In this document: positions 20,407 through 30,528 of the stretch, piece after piece
Layout of the letters: each line of letters starts with the position of its first letter
How positions within the stretch are numbered: the first letter of the stretch is position 1
Source of the DNA: Emiliania huxleyi CCMP1516
Taxonomy: Eukaryota; Haptophyta; Isochrysidales; Noelaerhabdaceae
Assembly: GCF_000372725.1 (NCBI RefSeq)
Contig: NW_005200690.1
Span: forward strand, 990,795-1,054,794
DNA: 64,000 nucleotides
Direction of reading: 5' to 3'
Notes under the pieces: generated by a model
Told to the model about the DNA's origin: nothing
The model's input: only the letters and a program-made list of their open reading frames with translations
The model's database searches: none
Program-made: the position numbers and the translations under genes

Positions 20407-23010
20407 ATGTCATCGGACCCCAAACCCGTCGGCGGCCAGTGGCACAAGGCCGCGCGCGGGGAGTTGTCCCCCCCCAAGGGCGCGAGCGAGGAAACGCTCG
20501 TGCCCCAGCTGTTCACGGCATCAGTGCCGGACCCGCGTACCGTGCAGATTGGTAGCGGCGGGCCTGACAGCAACAAGCGCGCACAGCCCGGCGCGCCGCA
20601 CTGCTTCTTCCAAGAGGAGCAACTTGCACCCCGGGACTGGACCATTCTCGGGGACGGGCCGGAGAGGCGCAATACTCTCACCATCCCGCTCGGCTCGAGC
20701 ACCATTCGCGAACGCCTGGACCACTTCTGCCCGATCGTCAAGGAGGATGCGATGGCGGCGGTCGCCGCGATTGAGTCGACGTGGACGGCCTTCCGATTTT
20801 ACTGCCCATGCGAGTGCGCACCCGAGTCCGGGTCCTGCCGAGGGTTCGAAACATGCAAGTCGGCGCTGTTTGACTACCTCTCGCACTACCTGCTGGCGAT
20901 GACTAGGATCATCAGGGCAGAGAAGCGCTCCTGCGACGTCTTCACTGTGCGGGAGGCCCTCGACCTGGTGGGCCGCGCCATCGAAGAGTACGCCTACTAC
21001 GCGCCCAACATGTGGGTGGAGTCCGGGATCATGCTCGACGATGCGACGCTCGAGCTGACCCACTGCGCGATGGATAACATCGTGCTCACCCTCATGTCTG
21101 GCCCGCTCGGTGTCCGACCCCACTACCTTTTCGGCGACCTCGTGATCAACGCCGAGGCAATCGTCGACGTCTTCAACGCGAAAACCATCGACCCGGAAGA
21201 CCTCTCGAAGACGATGCTCTGGTCGGAGGTGAGGGCGAAGGCGGGTGCGAACCTCTTCCTTACCAAGGCGATGCAGCCATTGGTCCCGAACGTGCCCCAG
21301 TTTCAATTCGCGGTGGCGAAGGACCTGCTCGATGAGTGGTTTGCCTCCATCGAGGGGGTCCAAGAGTTCTTTGACGAGCAGACGCTCAGCGCATGCGCCA
21401 TCTCGCCGCCGCCGGCCAAGGCCGCCCGGTACGGCAGCGCATTCATGGGTGGCCGCACGGACTCGCCTCACCCGACGCGCCTTGGCGAGATCACCTTTGA
21501 CGAACCGCCCGATGGATTTCTTTTCCATGGGGGACTATCATCGCCGAAGCATTCGCTCACGCTCGAGCCCTCGATGATGCTCTCGCCGCCCTTCTCGCCC
21601 GTCACCGCCAACGTGAACGACGCCTCGCATTTCGCCGGCGGCAACCGCCTCAACACGCCGCGCCCGCCGTCGATTGCGTCCGTCGCCTCCCAGGCCACCT
21701 CCGGGCTGCACAACGGCTCGCAAAGCTCGCACAACACCTATGATGACTACGGCACCACGCCCATGTCGGGGTCGCTGCCGCCGAGCCCGTCGCCCACCAA
21801 CGCCTTCGGCGAGCCCCCCACCGACGAGGGGGAGGCTTCGGCCGAGGAGATGCCCGAGGACGAGGGCATCCCAAGCGGGGGCGAGCCGCAGCCCGTCGCG
21901 GCACACATCCAGGTCAAGCAGGCGTATCGCGTCCTCACCAACGAGGCCCTCGGGATGTACCACGACCAGGGCGACCACGACTTCGTGATGGTCGCGTCTG
22001 GCCTCGTGGCCAAGCACCCGCCGATCCGGCAGGCCTTTGCCAAGGTGGAGGTTGAGCCTGGCACCCCGCCTCCCCACCTGCGGGACGGAGTGATCTTCGC
22101 CGCGAACGAGCCGCCCGCCAAGTTCGCCATTGACCTCGAGCGCGCGCTCTCCGAGGGCGATGCGCGCGCGCTCGTTGGGCGCTCGGTCCGCGCGTGCCTC
22201 AAGACGTACGCGGCGATTGCGCCCAAGAACAAGGAGATCAAGCTCGGGGTGCAGGACGCACTCGAGGCACTCGAGATGCTCATCACCACCGAGGGAACGA
22301 AGGCCTTCATGGCCTCGGGCGGCCGGGGCGACAACCCCGTGTGCGCTGTGCTTTGGCAGGTTGCGCTGACGTTGATGGGCGTCATCACCCAGCTGGGGTA
22401 CACCTACGTGACCTCGCTCTCCAAGCCCGCCAACGAGACCCGGCCGACCCCGGCAATGCCGGCCCTCACGCACCGGTCGGCGCGCGGGGCCATTGGCATC
22501 CTCTACTTCCACCGCCTCTTCGGCTTCGCCGTGGAAGACCTCGTCGAGCGCATTGTGGCGTACGAGGACGGCGAGGGGCTCATCCTCACGCGCCCCATCA
22601 TGTACGCACCCGCCCCGCACCCACAGCACACACGGCTCTTCCCTGCCGCACCTTCAAACTCCCTGCCACCTCCCACAGGCCCATCGCGTGAGATGGAGAC
22701 CGCGGGCGGGGGTGGCGGACCCTCCCCCATGGAGGTTGGCGGCGGGCGGGGCGGAGAGGAGGGGCGGAGACCCCGCATGCATGAATGTCTTGGCCCCGCC
22801 GGCCCCGCCCGCATGAGTGTCATGGCCCCGCTTAGTCGGGGGTTACATGTGGAAGAGGTTGGAGACACCCTGTCGATCCCAGTGTGCAATACCGCCATAG
22901 GGCGGTGTGCCAGGGAGGAGGATAGCGCCGAGGGCCCCAATAGGGGCGGAAATGGATTTCATATCCGAATGTTCCCCCACCATCCCCAGCTCCGAGACGA
23001 GCATACGTGA
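20407..23010 (+). CDS. Large unknown protein with two related helical halves
   Basis: The ATG at 20407 opens a frame of up to 867 codons. Residues about 90-320 form a helical block with REALDLVGRAIEEYAYYAPN and NIVLTLMSGPLGV. A Ser/Pro-rich linker covers about 350-495, and a second helical block about 500-735 contains GRSVRACLKTYAAIAPKN and QVALTLMGVITQLGY. The two blocks share the pattern VGRxxxxYxxxAP...LTLM, suggesting internal duplication. After about base 22600 the composition changes, and the true end may be a spliced exon using the CAG at 22677-22679. The end of the open frame overlaps the next gene by 59 bases. No family recognised; no signal peptide or membrane segment seen. Confidence 0.75.
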   Translation: MSSDPKPVGGQWHKAARGELSPPKGASEETLVPQLFTASVPDPRTVQIGSGGPDSNKRAQPGAPHCFFQEEQLAPRDWTILGDGPERRNTLTIPLGSSTIRERLDHFCPIVKEDAMAAVAAIESTWTAFRFYCPCECAPESGSCRGFETCKSALFDYLSHYLLAMTRIIRAEKRSCDVFTVREALDLVGRAIEEYAYYAPNMWVESGIMLDDATLELTHCAMDNIVLTLMSGPLGVRPHYLFGDLVINAEAIVDVFNAKTIDPEDLSKTMLWSEVRAKAGANLFLTKAMQPLVPNVPQFQFAVAKDLLDEWFASIEGVQEFFDEQTLSACAISPPPAKAARYGSAFMGGRTDSPHPTRLGEITFDEPPDGFLFHGGLSSPKHSLTLEPSMMLSPPFSPVTANVNDASHFAGGNRLNTPRPPSIASVASQATSGLHNGSQSSHNTYDDYGTTPMSGSLPPSPSPTNAFGEPPTDEGEASAEEMPEDEGIPSGGEPQPVAAHIQVKQAYRVLTNEALGMYHDQGDHDFVMVASGLVAKHPPIRQAFAKVEVEPGTPPPHLRDGVIFAANEPPAKFAIDLERALSEGDARALVGRSVRACLKTYAAIAPKNKEIKLGVQDALEALEMLITTEGTKAFMASGGRGDNPVCAVLWQVALTLMGVITQLGYTYVTSLSKPANETRPTPAMPALTHRSARGAIGILYFHRLFGFAVEDLVERIVAYEDGEGLILTRPIMYAPAPHPQHTRLFPAAPSNSLPPPTGPSREMETAGGGGGPSPMEVGGGRGGEEGRRPRMHECLGPAGPARMSVMAPLSRGLHVEEVGDTLSIPVCNTAIGRCAREEDSAEGPNRGGNGFHIRMFPHHPQLRDEHT

Positions 23011-25132
23011 CTATGCCCTCCGCGGCTGCCGGGCGCTCGTGTCGGTCGAAGTCGCCGAGGGCGTTGTGCGCATTGGCACCCAGGCCTTTGCGGGGTGCTC
23101 GTCGCTCAGATCCATACGACTGCCGCGATCCATGACGAGCGTGGGCGACGTCGCCTTCCGGGACTGCTACTCTCTTGCCTCTGCCACGCTCCCCGACTCC
23201 ATCACCCACCTTGGCCACGCCGCCTTTTACGGCTGCTCATCCCTCGCAGCCCTTGCTCTTCCCCGCGGCATTGCAGTCCTCGGTGATCGACTTCTCGAGG
23301 GCTGCACATCACTCACCTCCCTCGACATCCCACGCAGCGTCGTCACCATCGGTGATAACGCCTTTTACGGCGCCACGGCTCTAGCCTCCCTCTCGCTCCC
23401 CGGCTCGGTCGCGAGCATCGGGGCGCACGCCTTCTACGGGTGCACGAGCCTGACGGCAGTCGAGGTGCCCAAATCTGTCCAGCACGTCGGCGAGGGCGCC
23501 TGGTGGGGCTGTACCTCCCTCCGCTCGGTCGCCCTTCCCGCCTCACTCTCGGCTATCCCCGCCTCTGCGTTCAAGTCTTGCACGTCGCTCGAGTCCATCG
23601 CGCTCCCCGCATCAGTGACGCGCATCGCGGACCAGGCTTTCAACGGGTGCTCTTCTTTGACAGCCTTCTCGGCGCCCACCGTCAAGAGCCTCGGAGACGC
23701 CGCCTTCTTCGGCTGCAGCTCCCTCCGTGAGATTGAGTTGCCGGATGCGCTTGAGAGCATCGGCGACGCCGCCTTTAGCGGCTGTACGGCACTCGAACAC
23801 GTCCGTATCCCGGCGTCTGTGGGGAGTATCGGTGAGCTCGTCTTCAGCGGGTGCAGCAGTCTCGCCATGGTCGAGCTGCCCGACTCCCTCACCGCCATTG
23901 GCTTGGGCGCCTTTATGGGCTGCGCGGCGCTCCCGTCCATAGACATCCCTGGCAAGGTGACCGAAATCGGTGACTTTGCGCTCAAGGGGTGCACGGCCCT
24001 GGCGGACGTCGCCCTGCCGCCATCGCTCACTCGCATCGGCGACTATGCCTTCCAGTACTGCGCCTCGCTCGCAGCAATCGCCCTCCCGCCCTCTCTGTCG
24101 GCCCTCGGCAGCGGCGCCTTCCGGGAGTGCTCCTCGCTACGCAGCGTCGACATCCCGCCCTTGGTTACGGCCCTCGAGCAGCAGGTCTTCTACGGCTGCT
24201 CGTCGCTCGCCTCCGTACTCCTCCCACCGACTGTCACCGCCATCGGCAACAGCGCCTTTCGAGACTGCATCTCTCTTCAGTCGCTCGCCGTGCCCGACTC
24301 GGTCGCAAGCATTGGCGACAGCGCCTTCAAGCAGTGCGCGGCGCTGCGAAGCGTCGTGCTCCCCCACCACAGCAACTTCACGAACATTGCAAGCAGCACC
24401 TTCTCCGGTTGCTCTTCCCTCGAGTCCATCTCCATTCCCAGCTCAGTCACGACCCTCGGCACGGCCTCCTTCGCCGCCTGCTCGTCGCTGCGTGCAATCG
24501 ACATCCCCGACTCGGTCACCGCCATCGGCGAGCTCTCCTTCTTTGCGTGCACGTCGCTGCTCTCCATTCGTCTCCCAGCTGTGAGCAGCCTCAGCGACCA
24601 GCTCCTTCAGCGCTGCACGACGCTCGAGTCGATCGTCCTGCCAGGCTCGCTGACGAGCATTGGCAACGGCGCCCTTCGCGGCTGCACGGCCCTCCGGTCC
24701 GTGGCAATCCCCGCCTCGGTGACGAGCATTGGCGCCAAGGCGTTCAGCGACTGCTCGTCGCTCTCGTCGCTCTCCCTACCTGGTTCCGTCTCCTCCATCG
24801 GAGCTAAGGCTTTTGCCAGGACGGGTCTGCGGTGCGTCGAGGTCGTCTCGCGCAGCACTGGCCGCTGGGAGGGCGCGCCGCTGCTGCCAGGCTCCAAGGC
24901 GCAGGCGGGCGTGTGCGGGGACCAGCAGCGGGCGGAGATCCGCCGCTTCGGCACCAATCGGCGTGGCGCGGCGGGGCACAGGGGACGCGGCGCTGCACGT
25001 TCCCGGGCGGGCTTGGTTGCGCCTTTGGGTTTGGCCGGCGCCAGGTTGGACTTGGAGCAGAGACAGAGCCACGGCCAGAGGCGGACGGGGAGTGGCGGTT
25101 CCAAGCGCGAGACTTTTAAACAAATGCCGTAA
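22952..25132 (+). CDS. BspA-type leucine-rich-repeat protein (LRR_5)
   Basis: From the ATG at 22952 the protein (726 residues) is almost entirely about 26 repeats of 23 residues with the pattern GCSSLxSIxLPxSVTSIGxxAF, the signature of BspA/LRR_5 proteins. The last repeat is at about residue 630; a basic, low-complexity tail follows to the stop at 25132. An in-frame upstream start at 22907 is possible but less convincing. There is no obvious signal peptide or membrane segment. LRR_5 proteins are surface or interaction proteins in bacteria, Trichomonas and many algae; the role here is unknown. It is intronless and converges on the myosin gene. Confidence 0.9.
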   Translation: MDFISECSPTIPSSETSIRDYALRGCRALVSVEVAEGVVRIGTQAFAGCSSLRSIRLPRSMTSVGDVAFRDCYSLASATLPDSITHLGHAAFYGCSSLAALALPRGIAVLGDRLLEGCTSLTSLDIPRSVVTIGDNAFYGATALASLSLPGSVASIGAHAFYGCTSLTAVEVPKSVQHVGEGAWWGCTSLRSVALPASLSAIPASAFKSCTSLESIALPASVTRIADQAFNGCSSLTAFSAPTVKSLGDAAFFGCSSLREIELPDALESIGDAAFSGCTALEHVRIPASVGSIGELVFSGCSSLAMVELPDSLTAIGLGAFMGCAALPSIDIPGKVTEIGDFALKGCTALADVALPPSLTRIGDYAFQYCASLAAIALPPSLSALGSGAFRECSSLRSVDIPPLVTALEQQVFYGCSSLASVLLPPTVTAIGNSAFRDCISLQSLAVPDSVASIGDSAFKQCAALRSVVLPHHSNFTNIASSTFSGCSSLESISIPSSVTTLGTASFAACSSLRAIDIPDSVTAIGELSFFACTSLLSIRLPAVSSLSDQLLQRCTTLESIVLPGSLTSIGNGALRGCTALRSVAIPASVTSIGAKAFSDCSSLSSLSLPGSVSSIGAKAFARTGLRCVEVVSRSTGRWEGAPLLPGSKAQAGVCGDQQRAEIRRFGTNRRGAAGHRGRGAARSRAGLVAPLGLAGARLDLEQRQSHGQRRTGSGGSKRETFKQMP

Positions 25133-25329
25133 AATGCCGAGGAGGCATTTCTCTCGTTGAACGAACACGCACTCCCCTCCTCCGTTGGCGCGCATTCTCT
25201 CCCACACGCAGCCCCCCCCCCACCCCCCCACCCCCCCGCGCCTCAAGTGTGGCGCCTCGGCCCCGCGGCTCTCCACGAGAGGCGACGCGCGATCTCCCGT
25301 GAGTACAATAATCTAGTCGCGCGGACCGT
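25133..25329. other. Convergent 3' ends of the LRR and myosin genes
   Basis: Only C-runs (25206-25240) and the repeated words aatgccg/gaggcattt near 25125-25150 stand out. No gene. Confidence 0.5.
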
Positions 25330-28300
25330 TCACGGGTCGAGCCCGAGGAATTCTGCCGTGATTGGCTGCCTGACTGGCTGCCCGAGCGAGACGATCGGCT
25401 GCCCGGAAAAGACGACAAGGTTAAAGACCCCCTTGCCCTGGCGGAGCATCTCGACCACCTGGAAGTTGTTCAGCCCCGAGATCCCGTTGACCGAGAGCAC
25501 CACGTCACCCGGGACGAGGCCAGAGCTCTCGGCGAGCCCCCCGGGCTTCACCGTCTTGATGATGGGCTGGACAGACCCCTCGACGTTGAAGAAGGACTTG
25601 TCGAACGCGTCGTCGGTGCGGTGGAAGATGAAGCCCATCTTCGACTCGACCGAGTCCTTGATGAACTTCACCTCGCGCAGCGCCGGCATCTGGCCGCGCT
25701 TCATCGTGTCGAGGTGCGCCGTCGGCGACAGCACGTTGCTCAGCTTGGGCCCCACCGTTGCTTGCGCCTCGTACTGGGCCTTCATCGAGTGGTAGAACTG
25801 CGGCGCCGCGGTCCAGAGGCGTCACTGAGTGTCACTGAGTAGGGCTGCGCGGACGCTCAGGGGTGTGAGGAGAGGTCGCTGCGGGCGAGAGGGAGGGTTC
25901 TGCAGTTTGGAGGGCGCGGCGCTTCGGCCCACGCCTGCTGGTAGTGGTGGTCGAGCGGGTGCTGGTTGAGGACCATGCCGGTGACTCCGTGGTAGTAGTA
26001 GACGCCGCCCTTTGGGTCGAGCCGCTGCTCCCAGCCCTGCGGCTCGGGCGCCTGCAGCGCCTCGTCGGCGATCCACAGCAGGTGCGCGTCCTCCTTGATG
26101 TCCATGCCGATGTACTCGGCGTAGCCGAGGATGTCGCTCACCTGCCGCCGAGACGCAGATGCGAGGTCACCGAGAGGGAACCCCCCCCCCCCTTCTGGCT
26201 GCCGAGGCGCACCTCGCAGTGGAAGTTGTACTGCGCCCACACGTCGTCCTCCTTCTTCTTCTTCTCGGCCGCCTTCCTCGCCTCCTCCGCCCGCGCCTCC
26301 GCCTTTGCCTCGTCGGCCGCCTTCTTCTTGAAGAGCGAGAAGCGCTTCTTCTCGCTCTCCTTCTCGGCCGCGGCTTTCTTCTCCTGCTCGGCCTGCTCGG
26401 CCTCCTCCTTCTTGCTCTTGGCCGTCTTCCGCTCGAAGGACATCTTGCGCGCGCGCTGGTACCGCGCCTGCCGCACCTTCGCCGCCGCCTCCTCCTCCTT
26501 CGCGGCGGCCGCCGCCGCCGCCGCCTCCTCGCGCTTCTTCCTCAAGGCGGCCTCAGCTGCCCTCTTCGCCTCCTGCTGCTTCTTGTAGTCGCCGCCCGCC
26601 TTCGCGTCGCGCTTCGCCAACAGCCTTCTCCTCGCGAGGTACCCGCGCGCCAGGACCTGCATCGAGATCACCTTGGACGCGATGTACTCCATCCGCCGCT
26701 GCTCGAGCCGGTCGAGCACGCCCACGCCGAGGAAGACCTTGGTCTTGCCGACGCGGTAGTCCGTCTCGGGCACCTCGGCGCCCTTGAGCAGCGCGCGCAC
26801 GCCCTCGGCCCCCGCCTTGCCGATGGCCGCCTTGGGCACGACTTGCTCGAAGCGCGAGAGGAGCTCGGCGAAGGGGAGGATGTCGGGGAAGCCCTTGCGC
26901 GTCGCCTGCACCGCCTGCACCACGCCCGAGGTGTAGAGCTGCCTATGGGCGACGGCTCCACCAGGGCTCGGGGAAGCGCAACTTTCACCGCCTGCACCAC
27001 GCCCGAGGTGCGGAGCTGCCGCTGCATCACGTCCTCGTCCCAGGACATCGCCTTCTTGTCCATGTTTGGCTTGACGCAGCGGATGAAGTGCGTCTTCGTC
27101 GCGCTGAGCGTCTTGACGAGCTCGTTGAGCGAGACGCGGAACGAGTCGATCACGCCTAAAAGAGATCACTCGATTATGTTATTCATTGAGTAAATACATC
27201 ATTGAGAACGAGTCGATCACGCCTAAAAGAGGTCAGGCGACGCACGTGCACAGACCGAGCGAGCGGTGCGGAGACGCGTCGATCCGTCGCGCCGACGAAC
27301 TTTGCCGACTTGAATCGGCGCGCACCGGCGCCCTTCTTCTCCTCGAAGAGGGTCTTGACGAAGTCGTCGTCGGAGAAGCGCATGAGCACGACCAGGTCCT
27401 GCGGGAGCGGGTCCTTGTTCTTCTCGAGGAAGCCGGCCGACTGGTAGGTCACCTTGCCCGGGAAGTGCGAGAGGGTGAAGGCGGTGCGGTCGAGCTTCAC
27501 CTCGGCGAAGCACGGGTGTCTGGCGTGCGCGAGCTTGATCTTTTGCGCGAAGGAGGCGTCCGTGCCGTTTGGGAAGAAGCACTCCTCGGCGAGCAGCGAG
27601 AGGATGCCGGTGGCCGGCTTGTCGATGAGCTCGAGCAGGGGGGTGTTGTCCTCGAACGTGATGTCGGCGACGTCGATGCCCTCCTTCTGGTACTCGGCGA
27701 TCACCTACGAGAGAGGCGCCGCCGCGCAAGCCCTCTCCACCAGGCCGGCGGCCTCGCCTCTGCCGGTGGGGGCGTGCGGCGCGTGTGATGCCCCGGTTGT
27801 GTGTGTGCTCTCCGCGAGTGCGTGCGTGTGTGCCCCGCCGTCCGTGCGAGCTAGGTGTCCCACTGGCTGACACTGGCTGGCTGTTGGCGTGTACTCGTCT
27901 CCCCGCCCCGAGGTTGGCGTGTGTTGGGATCGTAGGATCGCAGCGCTGGTCTATATCTCCCCATATCTCCCCGGTCACCGACTCGAAGACAGCCTCCGTA
28001 AACATGTGCTGCATCCGCTCATTGGCAAAGTTGATGCAGAGCTGCTCGAGCGAGTTTGTCGGGAAGCACCTGGTGTACACGCGCGGTGTGTGAAGCGACG
28101 CTCTGCTCGCATGTCGCTCGAGCGCGCTGCTGTCTCGGCGAGCACTCGAAGCCGAAGATGTCGACGGCGCCGATGAAGTAGCGGCCTCCCTCGCCGGAGA
28201 TGAGCGACGAGTTGATCATCTCGACGACCCAGTCGAAGAGCTTCGAGTAGAGCGCCTGCGCCGTTGTGCCCGGGGGGTCGCGGCTGGCGGGGCGCGTGTG

Positions 28301-29980
28301 GGATGCCGCTGCGGGCGTGGGTGCGGAGGAGGCGCTGCCTGTGGCGGAGAGGGTAGACGAGAGTGATGTCTCCAGGAGAGCGGCAGCGCCGTGGCGGCAG
28401 AGGGGGCGAGGGCGGCAGAGAGGGACGAGGGGGGCAGAGGGGGGCAGAGGGGGCAGAGGGGGGCAGAGGGGGGCAGAGGGGGCGGCGCGCCTTTGTGAGG
28501 GCGCTCTTGACGTCGGAGGCGTAGGCGATCGAGTTTGGAGACTTGATCCACTCGCCTCCGGCGTTGATGTTTTGGATGCAGATTGCGTTCTCGAGCTCCG
28601 TTGGCTGGATGGAGAGGAGGCGGGCGATGACGGCGGTGGTGGAGGGGTCGGCGATCTTTGCGTCCGCGACGGTCGAGTCGCCGACCGCCCCCTTGCCCGC
28701 GAAGTCGAGGTTGCCGAGGTAGAGGACCGCCATGATGACCTTCCACACCGACAGCTGGCAGCCGGCGAGCGAGGGGATGACGGCGAAGGCGGCAGAGAGC
28801 TCGGCGAAGTCGCAGGGCAGCTCGGACCTGCTCGCGGGGGGAGAGGTGTGAGGCCGCGCGCCCCTCCGCGGCGGACGCCGCCTCCGGCGCCGCGGCGGTC
28901 GCGCCAGTCCACGTCAGACGCCTTTCTGAGGTTGAGCAGCTTGAAGGCCTCGACGGCGTCCGACCCCTTGGGCAGCTGGAGCTCGGCCCGCTGGGAGGGG
29001 GAGAGGCCCTTTGCGACGGTGTAGAAGACGTGGTAGTTCTGCTCGTTCGCCAGCTGCGACGTGATGCGCGACTTTTCGAGGAGGTACGTCTTCATGAAGG
29101 CGCCCTGCATCCGGCCGGTCGGCGAGAACTGGAGCGTGAGGAACTTGCCGAAGCGCGACGAGTTGTTGTTCCTGTCGGGGGGGAGGGAGGGGGTGCAGGG
29201 GGGCGGTCGGCGGCGTGGCACGGGCAGCGCGGCCGGGGGCGGAGGAGCCGACACACGCCGCATGAGCTTCCGCGCAGCATGGTGCATCTCGCCACCTCTC
29301 TCGCTCCGCCCCTCGCGGCGTGCGGCGTCGGCCGCGTGTGTCTGGGGGCGTGCCGCGGCCTCACCAGATCGTCTTTGCGCAGCCAAAGCTCTCCATGATG
29401 GGGTTCGTCTTGAGGACGCGCGTATGCAGGTCCGAGCCCGAGCAGCTCACCTCGGCGAGGTACTCAAGGAGGATCTTTGCGGTCTCCGTCTTGCCGGCGC
29501 CCGACTCGCCGGAGATGATGACCGACTGCGGCGCGGGGCACGCGGTGAGGCCCCCCTCCCTTCGAGGGCCGGCCGTGTGCGCGATGGCGCGGTGACTCCG
29601 CGCTCGCTCACCTGGCTCGTCGACGTTCGCAGCATGCCCGAGTGCGCCGAGGAGGCGACGGCGTACACGTGCGGCGGCAGCTCCACCTGCAGCGGCATCA
29701 GAGGGAGTCAGAGCGCGTCCGGCCCTACAGACCTGCGGCTGGGGCAGCCACCGCGCACCTGCGGCGCCAGCGACGCCTTGTAGGCCTGCAGCGTCTCCTC
29801 CGTGTACAGCGGCAGCTTCTTGTAGGGGTTCACGGCGAGCACGATGCGGCCGCTTCGCGTGTAGATGTTGCCAGCCCTGTAGCGCTTCTCGACGTTTTGC
29901 AAGAGAGCCTTGTCGGTGATGCTCTTGAGCCTCGTGAGTTCGCTCTCCGTGTCCCTTGGCCCCCAGTCTTTGTGCGCCAT
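25330..29980 (-). CDS. Unconventional myosin with WW and PDZ domains, 12 exons
   Basis: Exons: 29980-29759, 29686-29612, 29525-29365, 29171-28905, 28827-28491, 28255-28146, 28069-27979, 27704-27293, 27155-26992, 26914-26213, 26141-25935, 25797-25330. They join to exactly 1,072 codons including the stop. The motor shows the P-loop GESGAGKTE (exon 3), switch [11 protein letters not shown] (start of exon 4), switch II DIFGFE (exon 6), [13 protein letters not shown] (exon 7) and the HFIRCVKPN strand (exon 9). Exon 10 has an IQ-type motif ([17 protein letters not shown]) and a Lys/Glu coiled coil. Exon 11 carries a WW-like domain ([20 protein letters not shown]), and exon 12 a PDZ domain ([20 protein letters not shown]). 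Introns 4, 5, 8, 9 and 11 start with GC; all end in AG. It is an actin motor with cargo or adaptor modules; the cargo is unknown. Confidence 0.92.
28395..28484. repeat. Tandem gggcagagg repeat filling myosin intron 5
   Basis: Variants of a 10-bp gggggcagag unit make up most of this GC-AG intron. Confidence 0.85.
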
Positions 29981-30000
29981 CTTGGCCCACAAAAGAGAAC

Positions 30001-30075
30001 CGCTTGAACAGCGCCTGCGCCGTTGGTGCCAGGGGTTGGCGGGGCACGTGTGGGTGACGCAGCGAGCGTGCGGAG
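30001..30075 (-). pseudogene. Extra copy of the myosin intron 5/exon 6 junction upstream of the myosin start
   Basis: On the minus strand this reads ...cacacgtgccccgccaa, then ggcaccaacggcgcaggcgc, then a codon string [10 protein letters not shown]. The true intron 5/exon 6 junction at 28330-28230 reads nearly the same (cacacgcgccccgccag; caacggcgcaggcgc; [11 protein letters not shown]). It sits immediately 5' of the first exon, so it is either a stray duplicate or the remnant of a second myosin gene. Confidence 0.7.
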
Positions 30076-30280
30076 GTGCGTGCGGCGCAGAGGGGGTAGT
30101 GGAGCGATGCCCCGGCTGAGGTGGCGAGGCGGCCGGTGGAGAGGGTTTAAGCACTTCACTAGATGCTCAAAAGTCAGCCGATGACAGAACACAGAACTCG
30201 GCGTTCGCTCGAGGAAAAAAGTATTATCCTAACGGTGTGGGGGCGCGGAGGGCTTGTTGGCGAGCCAAAATGGTGTTTTC

Positions 30281-30359
30281 CGAGGCGCTGCGCTAGGCTC
30301 AGAGCGAGTTCGCGCTGCGCTAGGCTCAGACGGCGAGTTCGCGCTGCGCTAGGCTCACA
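30281..30359 (+). repeat. Three copies of the gctgcgctaggctca unit
   Basis: Same unit as at 15336-15396, here about 300-380 bp upstream of the myosin start. It may be a 5'-region dispersed repeat. Confidence 0.9.
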
Positions 30360-30528
30360 GATGCGAGTGCGCTGCGATAGAAGAAAAAAACAGGGTCGAA
30401 ACGACAACCGAAGGGAGGACTGTGTAGTGTAATCATGTGTCAAGAATCACGTGCTGCTGCTGCTGCTGCTACTGCTGCTGCGGCGCGGCGAGCGCCGTCG
30501 CCGAGGCGGGCCTCGGCGGAGAGCGCGA

